Shown one piece after another: positions 46,913 through 56,380 of a DNA stretch of 64,000 nucleotides. The stretch is from Dyella jiangningensis. GTDB lineage: Bacteria > Pseudomonadota > Gammaproteobacteria > Xanthomonadales > Rhodanobacteraceae. The position numbers were made by a program, and so were the translations under genes. Location of the stretch: positions 1,116,001 through 1,180,000 of the forward strand of contig NZ_NFZS01000004.1 of NCBI RefSeq assembly GCF_003264855.1. The letters run 5' to 3'. The notes under the pieces are model-generated. The model was given only the letters and a program-made list of their open reading frames with translations. It was not told where the DNA came from and ran no database searches. Position 1 is the first letter of the stretch, and every line of letters starts with the position of its first letter.

Positions 46913-47713
46913 TTACTCGGATTCGTCGTCGACCTCCCGACCGTTGATCTTCTGCAGCGGCCGATGATTGTCCGGGAACATCTTCGAGAACGACGCGACC
47001 TGCGCCTTGGACATCTGGATGGGATGCGCCAGCACGATCCAGCGCACACCTTCCGTGCATGGCGGCGTGGTCAGCGAACCGCTGTAGACATAGGCCTCGT
47101 GGTTCTTCGGAAGCACGGCGGCGAGATCCACGGGAATCGGCTTCCCTGCGGTGGACGATGCGTTGCCCATCGCGGGCGGAAGACTATGGAACACCGGTGC
47201 GAGACTCGGATTCTCATCGCCGAGCTTGACCATCACGCCCACGACGAGGATGTGCTTGGCGCCATCCTGATTGACGAAGTGGATTTCCAGCGGAAACCGC
47301 GTCTTGTCCACGATGTGTTCGCTGGGCGAGTGGAAGTGGAACTGCGCCAGCCGATAGGTATCGCCTTCGTAGACCACGGTGTCCTTGGCGTCGGTGACAT
47401 TGGCCTGCACCGTGTGGCCGTTGTTCACCAGGTCCACATCGCCCTTCTCGTAATCGATGTGGAACTCGCCCGCCTTGCCGGGTTTGGCGTCGCGCGACTC
47501 CAGGTCGATAGGCGACTGCGCCAGGCCCACGCCACAGGCGGAAAAGCTCGGATCCAGCGATGTCCAATGCGCCGGCCCCGCCTCGCCCGTATAAGCCCAA
47601 TGCGGCGATGAAGCGCCCTTTTCCGTCGACAAAGGCAACGCCAAGGCGCCCGCCGACGCCGCCGCGACCGCCATGACGGCCACCGCCGCCATATGCCATT
47701 TCGATGCCTGCAT
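46913..47713 (-). CDS. Periplasmic alpha-class carbonic anhydrase
   Basis: This enzyme interconverts CO2 and bicarbonate in the periplasm. The 266-residue product has a signal peptide (cleavage near residue 26, ALA-LPL). The three zinc ligands are His126 and His128 in FHFHSPSEH and His145 in EIHFV. YSGSLTTPPC later in the sequence is the substrate-pocket signature. GGGGAAGG before the ATG at 47713 supports the start. Confidence 0.95.
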   Translation of the reverse strand: MQASKWHMAAVAVMAVAAASAGALALPLSTEKGASSPHWAYTGEAGPAHWTSLDPSFSACGVGLAQSPIDLESRDAKPGKAGEFHIDYEKGDVDLVNNGHTVQANVTDAKDTVVYEGDTYRLAQFHFHSPSEHIVDKTRFPLEIHFVNQDGAKHILVVGVMVKLGDENPSLAPVFHSLPPAMGNASSTAGKPIPVDLAAVLPKNHEAYVYSGSLTTPPCTEGVRWIVLAHPIQMSKAQVASFSKMFPDNHRPLQKINGREVDDESE

Positions 47714-47997
47714 GACCTTCCCCCAACGACGCTGAGTACGCCCCACGGGAACGGGTCGCGCCGGTCATGTCGATGAAGCGCAGACATGCCACCGTGACCG
47801 CCTGCCGTCGACCCGCGTGTATCCCCAGACAGGGCCGACCGGCCGTGGGATTGTCACTCGGAAACCCTTGCGCTGCCGTGAAAAAGGGCCCGACCGCTAG
47901 CACGCACACCTTCTTGGTCGCGCCGGCCACATGGATAGGCCTGAATATCCTTTGGGACTCATGTAACCGGCGCGGTCACAACAGCGAAGAACCTGTC

Positions 47998-48486
47998 ATG
48001 AAGACATCCCTTTTCGCCAGGCTTGCCATTGCTCCCCTTCCGTTGCCACGCGATATCTACGCCCTGCCGTTGCGGCTGATCATCGGCCTGGGCTTCATGG
48101 AGCATGGCTATGCGAAGCTCGCCCGCGGCCCCGATGCGTTCATTGCCATCCTGCATTCAATAGGCATGCCGTTTGCTGGCCTGTTGGGCTGGTCCACGGT
48201 CGCGATCGAGCTGATCGGCGGATTGCTTATCCTCCTGGGCGCGTTCATACCACTAGCGGCGCTGCCAATGCTTGTCGTGCTGGCAGTCGCGATCTTCACG
48301 GTGCATCTGCCCAATGGCTTCAGCTCGATCAAGCTGATGTCCTACGACGCCATGGGTGCGCACTTCGGCCAACCCGGCTACGAAACGGACCTGCTCTACG
48401 CCGCCGGGCTGCTCGCGCTGTGCATCGGCGGCGCCGGTCCCTGGGCGCTGGACAGCTATTGGGCGTCCCGACGCAAACAGGGATGA
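47998..48486 (+). CDS. DoxX-family membrane protein
   Basis: The 162-residue product has four membrane helices and the DoxX features GLGFMEHGYAKLARGPDAF near 30-50 and a later helix pair. DoxX proteins are linked in some bacteria to thiosulfate or oxidative-stress pathways, but most have no assigned role. The ATG at 47998 gives the normal family length. In-frame codons further left are not supported. The ribosome binding site is weak (GAAGA). Confidence 0.83.
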   Translation: MKTSLFARLAIAPLPLPRDIYALPLRLIIGLGFMEHGYAKLARGPDAFIAILHSIGMPFAGLLGWSTVAIELIGGLLILLGAFIPLAALPMLVVLAVAIFTVHLPNGFSSIKLMSYDAMGAHFGQPGYETDLLYAAGLLALCIGGAGPWALDSYWASRRKQG

Positions 48487-48591
48487 TCCTCCCGCTAGAC
48501 TGGGCCCAAGGGATGCAACCGCGCGTGCCGGATAGCGCGCTGCCGCATCCACCTACAGTCGATGCTGCCCTACGCGGGCGAGGTGCTGGCG

Positions 48592-49173
48592 ATGGCCGAC
48601 GCGAGCAAGAGTCCCGAGCGATTGCTGTTCTTCTCCGATGGCGTGTTTGCCATCGTCATTACGCTGCTGGTGCTCGAACTTCGACCACCACATGAAGCTA
48701 CGTTCGCCGCATTGATTCAACTCTGGCCATCAGGGCTCGCGTATGCGGTGAGCTATCTGTTTCTCGCGATCGTGTGGGTGAACCACCACCACGTATTTCG
48801 TTACTCCACCGAGGCTTCGCGATCGCTCATCTGGGCAAACTTCGGACACCTTTTCAGCGTGTCGCTGGTACCCTTCACCACCGCGTGGATCGCCGACTCC
48901 GAGCTCGCACCCGTGCCTGTCGTGCTGTACGCCGTGGTCTTCGCCTTCATCAACATCACCTATGTGATGTTGTGCAGGGAAGCCATCGACCGGCAGGGCG
49001 TGCGCAAGCTCTCCGCATCGGAGCGCAAGGTCATGAGGATTCGCTCGATGGCCACGCTGAGCACGTTCGTGCTGGCCGCCCTGGTAGCCGTTCGACTTCC
49101 CATGGTCGCCATGGTGCTGATTTGTACGTGCCTGGCGATCTACTTGCGGCCGAGCGTGTCCAATCGGCCTTGA
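48592..49173 (+). CDS. TMEM175-family potassium channel-like protein
   Basis: The 193-residue product has six hydrophobic segments. Its first helix contains FFSDGVFAIVITLLVLEL, the filter-forming signature of TMEM175-type channels. Bacterial members conduct potassium as tetramers. WVNHHHVFR and the rest follow the family layout. GAGG eight bases before the ATG at 48592 favours it over an ATG ten codons earlier. It lies 105 bases after the DoxX gene and may share its promoter. Confidence 0.88.
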   Translation: MADASKSPERLLFFSDGVFAIVITLLVLELRPPHEATFAALIQLWPSGLAYAVSYLFLAIVWVNHHHVFRYSTEASRSLIWANFGHLFSVSLVPFTTAWIADSELAPVPVVLYAVVFAFINITYVMLCREAIDRQGVRKLSASERKVMRIRSMATLSTFVLAALVAVRLPMVAMVLICTCLAIYLRPSVSNRP

Positions 49174-49225
49174 GGCACGGGGTCACTCGAGTCAGGGGAC
49201 GCGCTTCATTCCGCCTCGGAGCAGT

Positions 49226-49918
49226 TCAATAGCTCCTGAAATGCACCGCCGCGTGCGCGCCATCGCAGAAGGGCTTGTTCTTTGACTGGCCGCATCGGCA
49301 GAGCGTCACGCGGTTACGCACTTCGTACTTGAATCCGTCGGCGGAAACGACGGGGATGCCACCGCGCAACCAGAGGGGGCCGCTGCACTCTTCCACCGGA
49401 TCCTCGATGAGGCCGATGGATACCGGCAGTCCGGTTTCGATGGGCTCACCAGTCGCCCTGTCCCAGGCCACAAGGCGGCCAGACGGGCACTGATTCACCT
49501 GCCGAAGGAACATGGCCCGTACCTGCGGATCATCGCTCTCGGCCACCTGATTCCAGACCTGCCCGTTGGGATCGCAGAACCGCGCGAACGCGCAGAGGTT
49601 TTCCACATCGGTCAGGGTATGCGCGGGGCCATTCAGTGCCTGCGCCTGATCGAGATACGGCTGCCGGCTTGCCGTTTCGGTACCATCAAAGCCCACTGTC
49701 TTATGCGAGCCATCGCAAAACGGCTTCGACCGCGACATGCCACAGCGACATAACGCGTAGCTCGCCGGATGATCCATCGGCGGCCCTTCCTGCCAATTCT
49801 CCGAACCGCCTTCGCTGTCAGCGACAACCGTTTGTGTCGCCAGCGCGATATCGCCCACGACCAGATACGGACCATTCCTGGAAACGGTCACCTGGATGTT
49901 CGTCACTTCCGATGCCAT
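49226..49918 (-). CDS. Double CDGSH iron-sulfur protein with a central Fer4_19-like domain
   Basis: The 230-residue product has two CDGSH-type cluster motifs, CRCGMSRSKPFCDGSH (about 62-77) and CRCGQSKNKPFCDGAH near the C-terminus, each able to bind a 2Fe-2S cluster with three Cys and one His. Between them lies a Cys-containing region (LCAFARFC ... QCPSGRL) that resembles Fer4_19. The N-terminal part may bind another ligand. GGGAG upstream supports the ATG at 49918. The redox partner is unknown. Confidence 0.88.
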   Translation of the reverse strand: MASEVTNIQVTVSRNGPYLVVGDIALATQTVVADSEGGSENWQEGPPMDHPASYALCRCGMSRSKPFCDGSHKTVGFDGTETASRQPYLDQAQALNGPAHTLTDVENLCAFARFCDPNGQVWNQVAESDDPQVRAMFLRQVNQCPSGRLVAWDRATGEPIETGLPVSIGLIEDPVEECSGPLWLRGGIPVVSADGFKYEVRNRVTLCRCGQSKNKPFCDGAHAAVHFRSY

Positions 49919-50045
49919 GCGAATCACTCCCGGGCCATGGGATACTTCTGCTTCGCTACCATGGACCGATGCACGAAGTGGCCGCGTGAATTCGAGATGG
50001 ACCACACCATAGAGGCGCGAGAAGCCGAACGGGGAGCATTCGAGC

Positions 50046-50240
50046 GTGGACTTTGCCGCAAGCGTATTCGGCCTGGCGCGCCTAAGTAACGCTCCGTGGA
50101 CAGTGAGCGACTACGTGCTTACCGTCGTTCCGCTGAGCATCGCGCTTGTGGCAATGATCAGGCGCCAACTTCGAAAGGATGTCGAACCTGACGAGACGCC
50201 GGCACGGCAACGCAGGCGATTCCGCCGACGCCATCGGTAG
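50046..50240 (+). CDS. Possible small single-helix membrane protein
   Basis: The frame of 64 codons starts with GTG after GGGGAG (50031-50036) and encodes one hydrophobic helix (VLTVVPLSIALVAMI) followed by an Arg-rich tail (QRRRFRRRHR). The topology and ribosome binding site argue for a real gene. The lack of known relatives argues against confidence. The following 120 bases hold nothing I can name. Confidence 0.4.
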   Translation: MDFAASVFGLARLSNAPWTVSDYVLTVVPLSIALVAMIRRQLRKDVEPDETPARQRRRFRRRHR

Positions 50241-50359
50241 CGTCGGCCAGCCACCATGCAGCGCACATTTGCACGTTCTCCGTGCTGACATCCAAGCTGC
50301 GCTCCGATCCGACGTCTCCGCCCTTCGCTAGTGCTAGAACGCTACACGTCTGATAGTAC

Positions 50360-51427
50360 CTAGGGCGAACTGGCGCTCGACGAGGTCGTTGGCGTCGATG
50401 CCTCGGTGGCTGCCCGTTGGGGCGTGTCGGCCGGGCACCAGGTCTTGAGGCGCTTGCCTGCGCGGAACAGATCGATGCATTCGCGCATCTCGGCCTTGAA
50501 AGCCAGATCAGGTGTATTCACCGGGCAACCGGACGATAGTGGCTGGCCGTCCTTGTACTCGGCGATGCAGCTTGCGAGTGGTGGCGTCTTCGGTGGATTT
50601 GGATTGTTGGCCAAAGGCGCGGGTGGCAGGTTGAGGCGTTCATCGCGATCCATGGACGACACTGGAGGCGGCGGCGCGGCGCATAGCGGGTTGGCGGCCG
50701 TGCTCTTCTTGTCGGGATCGCAGACGCTTTTGGCGATTGCCTTGATCGCATCGCCTATATGACGCCCCACGGCGCCACCGGCGGTTTCGTTCGGCGGCGG
50801 GAAGTACTTTTCGAAGCGCGTGGCCTTGTACTGCATGCGGTTGCTGTCGTGCTGCATGATCTGGCGATCATCCGTCGGCTTGGCCGGTTCGGCCTTGGCG
50901 TTCGCGTCTGCTGTTGCCGACGTCGATGCCGTGGGCGGCAGATGAACCCCGAACACATGAATGGCGGGCGGCGTGGCAACAGAGGCCGCCGGCGCAGGCG
51001 CCGCCTGATGATCCTGCATGACCATGGCGTCACGGCGGGGCTTTTCGCGCGCTACTGGCTTGATGGGCGACGTCGCCACTGGCTGCGGCGCCATCGTCTT
51101 CTCGGGCACCGTGGATGGTCCCGGCGGCGGCGCGGCTGGCGACTTGCTGGGGCGATCGATCAACCGAACAATCAACGCACGATCGTTGCCGGCGCTTTCC
51201 ATTGCACGTTGCTGCGACCCGGGCTGCATTTCGTACCACAACGCCAAGGCAAACAGCGCGTGCAGCGCACACACAAGAACCCATGCGAGCGTCAGTGCCG
51301 GCCGCGTCAGCGGCGGCTGTCGCCAGCGCCTTCGCCCTAAAGCCTGGCGCGTTTCGCTGTCGAGCAGTGCCAGGCCTCGGGCACGATCACCTTCTTGTTT
51401 ATCTCCACCCCGCCCAGAACGTTCCAC
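50360..51427 (-). CDS. Unknown Pro/Ala-rich anchored envelope protein
   Basis: The 355-residue product has one N-terminal helix (LTLAWVLVCALHALFALALWY, about 45-65) and a long Pro/Ala-rich periplasmic stretch. A C-terminal part with six Cys follows (VCDPDKK, NPLCAAP, LASCIAEYK, SSGCPV, MRECIDLF, KTWCPAD). The topology is TonB-like, but no TonB C-terminal domain is seen. The GTG at 51427 with GAGG upstream is the likeliest start. The gap to the next gene (51428-51700) is empty by my reading. Confidence 0.7.
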   Translation of the reverse strand: MERSGRGGDKQEGDRARGLALLDSETRQALGRRRWRQPPLTRPALTLAWVLVCALHALFALALWYEMQPGSQQRAMESAGNDRALIVRLIDRPSKSPAAPPPGPSTVPEKTMAPQPVATSPIKPVAREKPRRDAMVMQDHQAAPAPAASVATPPAIHVFGVHLPPTASTSATADANAKAEPAKPTDDRQIMQHDSNRMQYKATRFEKYFPPPNETAGGAVGRHIGDAIKAIAKSVCDPDKKSTAANPLCAAPPPPVSSMDRDERLNLPPAPLANNPNPPKTPPLASCIAEYKDGQPLSSGCPVNTPDLAFKAEMRECIDLFRAGKRLKTWCPADTPQRAATEASTPTTSSSASSP

Positions 51428-51700
51428 GACCCTGCCTCATGCAAGCCAATTATCCCCGGCAAAAACCTGCGCATATCGGCGGCGCGTGTTGAGGCGAGCC
51501 ACGATAGACAGGTTCTTTTGTCGAGGGTTCCCCGGGCGGGAGCCAAAACAGGAGTCAAAGGGAGCGCAGTTGCCGTGAAGGTTCGATAGCCATCGAGGCT
51601 GTTCGAATGCCCCTCATATGGGTTGTCGTACTGCTCGAAAGAAGCGCGTGTTCAGAGTGGTTATTGCGAAAGAAATAACGACACATGCGCCCCGCTTCTC

Positions 51701-52072
51701 TCAATGATGAGAGGCCGCCGGAGCTCCACCGACATTGGATGCGACCAGCCCTAGTCCCTTCCAGAATTCCGGTGGATAGGACAACGCCGGGGATCCAACC
51801 CATCCTCGCACCACGTCGAGTTCATAGCCATCGCCTACACGCTTGTACGACACGGAGTTCAGTGCGATGGCATCCCAGTCGCCGGTAAAGGTGAGGTCCT
51901 GAAGCTTTTCCGGGTAGCTTCCATGCCGCAGCTTGTACAACTCGACAAGAGCGATCGTCGTCTTGAAATGCTGATCGCCAAACTTGGCATCAGCCTCCTG
52001 CTTGAGCGCACAGGCGGTTGCGAGCGTGATCGCACAGATGACGAACAGCCATCTAGCGGTCTTCTTGAGCAT
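51701..52072 (-). CDS. Unknown small lipoprotein
   Basis: The 123-residue product starts MLKKTARWLFVICAITLATAC, with lipobox LATAC, so Cys21 is probably acylated. The mature part contains KTTIALVELYKLRHGSYPE, a pattern also seen in pseudopilin-like helices, but the length and context do not support a pilin. AGGAGAG upstream fixes the ATG at 52072. Function is unknown. Confidence 0.75.
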   Translation of the reverse strand: MLKKTARWLFVICAITLATACALKQEADAKFGDQHFKTTIALVELYKLRHGSYPEKLQDLTFTGDWDAIALNSVSYKRVGDGYELDVVRGWVGSPALSYPPEFWKGLGLVASNVGGAPAASHH

Positions 52073-52149
52073 GTGTCTCTCCTGATCCGGATACTTCGGC
52101 AAGATCGAGACATCGCCCTGGCCTTTGATAGCCACGATGCTCTGTCCTC

Positions 52150-52199
52150 AAAAAACCAGGGCCAGAGTCGCCTTTATGGAAAAGTGCGCCCTGGCCCTG
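52150..52199 (-). terminator. Terminator-like GGGCCAGA palindrome
   Basis: CAGGGCCAG (52157-52165) pairs with CTGGCCCTG (52191-52199). The inner bases pair imperfectly, and the A-run at 52150-52155 reads as T on the minus strand. It lies 32 bases after the membrane protein gene and can end it. The arm also resembles a dispersed repeat that I see at 63815. Confidence 0.7.
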
Positions 52200-52231
52200 C
52201 CTTGAATGATGAATTATCGACGTGCAGCAGA

Positions 52232-53131
52232 TCAGGCAGCAGTCGCCGCCGCCACGCCGCTCACTGCGTCGTCACCGCACACGTCGCGCCATAGGTGATA
52301 CATGACGCCGAACATCACCGCGAACATCGCCAGCATCATGGCGAGGTAGAGCGGGATCATCAGCACCAGCGTCAACCACGCCCCGACGAGCTTGCCAATC
52401 AGGGTCAGCAGAAGCGCGACGATCGCGAAGGCGATCACGATCACAACCCAGGCGAGCACGAGGCTCACGGCAAACACGAGCAATGGCAGCAGGTTCTTCA
52501 GCGCGCCGACCAAGCCGTCGCCGATGGCACCGAACACACTGCGTTTGCCCAGTGCGACCTGGCCAAGGCTGATCGCGTAATAGCCCGTCATGAAAAGACC
52601 AAACACCATGATGAGCGCCATGGCGGTGCCAAAGCCCGGCGGCAGACCCGGTGGTGGCTGGTGGGCGGCCTGTGCCGTCATCACCTGCATGTACCAGCTG
52701 GCAATGCCACTGCCTGCCACCGCGATAACGATGGCGATCACGATGATGTAAAGCAGGATGTTCGCCAGCCCGAATGCGATCAGGCGCCACGCTTCGCCGC
52801 GCCGGTACGGGTTGAAAATGTCGAGCGCGCTCGCCGACAAACCACGCTCCGTTGCGTCGACAACCTGCAGGTAGCCCGCGTAGAGCGGCATGATCAACAA
52901 GCTGATCAGCATCGAAATGGCCATCATCGAGACAAGGGCGGTCGGGCTCTGCGCCATGCCGGTGCCTATCGCGCCGAACTGCATCGGCAGCGTGACCAGC
53001 GTCGGCAACAGGCACGCCACGACCAGCAGGGCTGCGCCTCCCAGCATGGGCTTGGGATGACGGAAGCCCGCACTGAAGCCATTCGTCAGCCAGCCAAAGC
53101 CAGCTGCCGGTCCATTGGATCGTGTCGCCAT
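52232..53131 (-). CDS. BPSS1780-like polytopic membrane protein
   Basis: The 299-residue product has about six membrane helices separated by short loops and an N-terminal GFGWLTNGFSAGFRHPKPML segment, as in the BPSS1780-like group of unknown function. AGGGGAAA before the ATG at 53131 selects that codon over a longer frame. It reads leftward alone and ends in the hairpin at 52150-52199. Confidence 0.8.
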   Translation of the reverse strand: MATRSNGPAAGFGWLTNGFSAGFRHPKPMLGGAALLVVACLLPTLVTLPMQFGAIGTGMAQSPTALVSMMAISMLISLLIMPLYAGYLQVVDATERGLSASALDIFNPYRRGEAWRLIAFGLANILLYIIVIAIVIAVAGSGIASWYMQVMTAQAAHQPPPGLPPGFGTAMALIMVFGLFMTGYYAISLGQVALGKRSVFGAIGDGLVGALKNLLPLLVFAVSLVLAWVVIVIAFAIVALLLTLIGKLVGAWLTLVLMIPLYLAMMLAMFAVMFGVMYHLWRDVCGDDAVSGVAAATAA

Positions 53132-53372
53132 GTTTTCCCCTTTTTGGATCAGCGCCCCCGCGCCGAGCAGGCCCAGCATAGCCGGTGGCGACAAGGCTAC
53201 CTAGGGAATGCTTCATCGTCGGGGCAAGCCCGGAAGCAGAGTCCACCCACCGAAGAAGCGGTTCAAGCCCGATCCCGCTCGCCCATGACGCTGGCACCGG
53301 CTTCTCCTCAGCGATAGCCTTCAGGCATGCCGCTAGCTCACCACGTTTGAGTGGCGCTAATCAGGGGGATAT

Positions 53373-54371
53373 ATGGGAAAGCGCAAGGAACGCGGTTTCG
53401 ACGTGCTGGCGTCGTTGCACTGGCCGGTGTGCCTGGTGCTGGGGCTGATCGGCTTCATCGGCATCCAGTACGGCATCGGTTGGCTGTGGGGGTCGAGCAG
53501 CCATCCGTTCTTGGCGGGGTTCGCCAAGGCGGTGTCGATGGGCCTCGACAGGCCTTTGGCATGGTTCGCCCTATTCGTTTGCAGCGCCGCAGCATTTGCG
53601 TCGTTCCTCGACCGGCGCAGACGTCGCCGCCTGCTGGAGTCCCAGACCGGCATGGACAGCCTCAGCAGCATGGACTGGCGTTCATTCGAACGCCTGGCCG
53701 GCGAAGCCTTTCGGCGGCAGGGCTATGCCGTGAAAGAAACCGGCCAGGGCGGTGCTGACGGCGGTATCGATCTGGAGCTGAGCAAGGACGGCCAGATCAC
53801 CCTGGTCCAATGCAAACAATGGCGCTCACAACGCGTCGGTGTGCAGACCGTGCGGGAGATGTACGGCATCCTGGTGGACCGGGGCGCCGCCGCCGTGAAG
53901 ATCGTCGCCCTCGGTCACTACACGTCCGATGCCGCAGCGTTCGCTCGCGGCAAACGCATCGAACTGGTCGATGGTCACGCATTGCTCGCCACGATCAAGG
54001 GCATCCAGGCGAGGAAGGAACCTGACGGCGCGTTGGATCATCCCTTGGTTTTCGTCGGTGGCCTGGCGGTCTGCCTGCTGTTCGCGGTCGCGCCGCCCAA
54101 GCAGCAGCCGGAGCGTCCTGCCATCGTACCGAACGCATCATTGCCGTCCTCACCCGCACCACGCCAAAGCACTATTGCCACGCAAGGCGCGCCGGCGATC
54201 CGGACTGCTTCCACTCCCGTGCAGGCTGCCGCATCGCCGAGCCAAAAGGTCTACAAGGCAGACCCACCCATGTCGAATGAGGAGCTACGCGATTGGGAGA
54301 AGAGGAATCGCGAAGCCATGAAGATTCTGGAGAAGACCACGCCGGAGCTGGAGACGGCGCCGACACATTGA
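53373..54371 (+). CDS. Membrane-anchored Mrr-like restriction endonuclease-fold protein
   Basis: The 332-residue product has two N-terminal helices (about 15-40 and 60-80) and an Mrr-type nuclease domain at about 95-215. A third hydrophobic segment (PLVFVGGLAVCLLFAVA) and a Pro/Ser-rich tail follow. The PD-(D/E)xK-like core shows GADGGIDLEL (Asp129/Asp133) and VQCKQW (Gln146, Lys148), the usual D-QxK pattern. Such proteins may cut modified or foreign DNA. No methyltransferase or specificity subunit is adjacent. The ATG follows CAGGGGG. Confidence 0.86.
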   Translation: MGKRKERGFDVLASLHWPVCLVLGLIGFIGIQYGIGWLWGSSSHPFLAGFAKAVSMGLDRPLAWFALFVCSAAAFASFLDRRRRRRLLESQTGMDSLSSMDWRSFERLAGEAFRRQGYAVKETGQGGADGGIDLELSKDGQITLVQCKQWRSQRVGVQTVREMYGILVDRGAAAVKIVALGHYTSDAAAFARGKRIELVDGHALLATIKGIQARKEPDGALDHPLVFVGGLAVCLLFAVAPPKQQPERPAIVPNASLPSSPAPRQSTIATQGAPAIRTASTPVQAAASPSQKVYKADPPMSNEELRDWEKRNREAMKILEKTTPELETAPTH

Positions 54372-54597
54372 GGCCGATCGCCACAAAGAATGCACCAAGT
54401 GCACTTCTTCAGTCATTCGAAGGTCGACCTGAACCTTCTTGGCGACGGGTTGGCCAGAACGTGAAAGTGAATAGCGAACAACCCCTCCGGCGGCGAGATG
54501 CTACTTAGCAAGGAAATAGCAGTAACGCCACGAAAGCTTGCCATCGTGATTACTCGATCGGGACTAACGTTTTTGGCGGCATCAAGATACCGCGGCC

Positions 54598-55095
54598 ATG
54601 AAAACGCGTCATGTGTTCAGCGTGCCAGACATCCAGGCGGCCGGCGTCGCGATGAAGGTGGCGCGCGACTGCGGGATCGCCGACCGGGACATCTCTTTGA
54701 TTGCGCGCTCGGACATCGAGTTGGCGGCCATCCCCTGCGAGCGGAAAGTCGTCGAAGGCGACTTCTATCCAGCGGCGATACGAGGGGTGCTTGGCGGCGC
54801 GGCAACGGGGTTGCTGGGCGGCTTGGTGGCCATAGCGATCCCGCCATTGGGTTTTACATTCGCCGGTGCGGCCGCCATGACACTGGGTGGAGCGGCGGTA
54901 GGCGGTTGGGCTACCGCGCTGGCGGGATCCGCCGTCGAGGATCCGGTGCGTCGGAAATTCCATGACGAACTCGCCAAGGGGCGAATCCTGGTGGTGCTCG
55001 ACGCGCCACGGGATTTGCTTGAGCGAGTCGAGCCATCCATGGAACACATGGGCGCCACGCTGCTTCCTTTCGACAAGCCGACCCTGATGACCTGA
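54598..55095 (+). CDS. Unknown protein with Gly/Ala-rich hydrophobic centre
   Basis: The 165-residue product has a short soluble N-terminal alpha-beta segment, then a Gly/Ala-rich double helix (about 62-110) that could insert in or fold on the membrane, and a charged C-terminal alpha-beta segment. The layout resembles small stress-related proteins of the DUF1269/GsiB-loop type, but I cannot name a family with confidence. No strong ribosome binding site is visible. Confidence 0.65.
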   Translation: MKTRHVFSVPDIQAAGVAMKVARDCGIADRDISLIARSDIELAAIPCERKVVEGDFYPAAIRGVLGGAATGLLGGLVAIAIPPLGFTFAGAAAMTLGGAAVGGWATALAGSAVEDPVRRKFHDELAKGRILVVLDAPRDLLERVEPSMEHMGATLLPFDKPTLMT

Positions 55096-55469
55096 CATGG
55101 CTCCACGTCGAGCGGGAAACCCGAGGCCGATCTGGCATGGCGTCCACCATGGGACGGGTACCTGCCTGAAGCTGACTGGCAAACCCGATTTTACGACTTA
55201 CTAAGATTCCACTGATGGCACCACAACGGTCCGTCACCTAATCTGACCCTGCTCCCGAGTTGGCAGGACAACTCGGCCAAGCATGCGACCGCCATCCTGG
55301 CGGAGCACCAACGGACCGCTGAGCACGGCGGACCGGCTGGACTGATGGGCGGCCACGCAAGGGCCGCCCATTTCCTTTTCTGGCTTCGGCTCATCCCAGG
55401 GCCTCGGTGACGTTGCAGGCGCGTTCGCCTGCGAGCTCCACCTTGGATCACCTCAGCCCGCTTTCACTG
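55096..55469. other. Gene-poor stretch with hairpin and half repeat
   Basis: No intact gene is supported. A hairpin with arms ATGGGCGGCC (55345-55354) and GGCCGCCCAT (55362-55371) may be a terminator. ATCTGACCC (55241-55249) is a half copy of the GGGTCAGA-type repeat seen elsewhere. Codon-like sequence before the hairpin might be the tail of a lost gene, but I cannot identify it. Confidence 0.5.
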
Positions 55470-56119
55470 CCGTTTCGGTCGAGAAAGCCCCACCACGCGA
55501 AGCGCTGCTCTGAGAGCTTCTTCATTCCCCTCGGGTGGCCGCCCACTCGCCTCGCGCACCAACTTGCCGTCCTTGAAAAATAGAACGTCGGCGTTGCCCA
55601 GTTTTCAAACATGGGCCACTCGCTTTGGCGGTAGACCAGGGCGGTCGGCGGAACCCTGTGGGCCTGATTCCAGCTCGCCAGGCTGGCGGACCTTAATGAA
55701 TCCGTCCTGGGGAGTGATCCAGGTCGAGTGCGCATGGAAGATGGGTAGCAGCACATCGCTTCCGATGCGCTACGTGAGAAATGGCAGTTCGGATGGGAAA
55801 CGACAACGACCTGTGTCGTCGCGATGGCGAGAGACACCACCTTCCGATGAAAGCTGCACTCGCCATTGGACTAGGTAAAGCGCAGATGGCTCCGAATAGC
55901 CGACCGGAACATCATTTACGACCCTCGGGAGCGGTGGCCTCCCGATCACGGGATGTGCTTGTAGAAAACTGCCCGCTTCATCAAAGCCGTGATAAGCGAA
56001 CAGCGAATGATAGAAATCGTGTGCAGACGTTGCGCCCACCCGATGGAATGGCACATCAAGTTAAAAGCTTGATCAACATCTTCGAAGATTCGAATAGAGC
56101 GGAAGGTGCTGATGTTCAT
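55470..56119 (-). pseudogene. Frameshifted thioredoxin-fold protein gene
   Basis: Reading the minus strand in successive frames restores one protein: MNISTFRSIRIFEDVDQAF, then FYHSLFAYHGFDEAGSF and IGRPPLPRVVNDVPVGY in a second frame, then VVVVSHPNCHFSRS and VYRQSEWPMFENWATPTFYF, and finally FKDGKLVREASG in another frame. The last join falls in a run of T near 55590. At least three frameshifts are needed, so the gene is broken unless the sequence contains errors. HPNCHFSR and WATPTFYFFKDGKLV-type motifs suggest a secreted or cytoplasmic thioredoxin-like protein whose function is lost. Confidence 0.75.
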
Positions 56120-56380
56120 TGACATCAACTCCCACGGCCACGCGCGGAGTTCACTTGCAAACCCACTACTCACCTCGATCCGCCAAGTGACGTCAGGCAT
56201 TCAAATCGTGGACGGGGTTGTTCCCGTGGAGCGATGACAACTAGCGCCGCGGTCCACCGGTGCGTTCCGGACTCACGGGCCCAGGCCCTAGCGCAGCGTG
56301 AGGCAATGCTGATTTGCAACCGTGAGGGTGGACAAAAATACGATAGTTCACGCAGATTACAACCTAAAAAGGAGGCTTCA

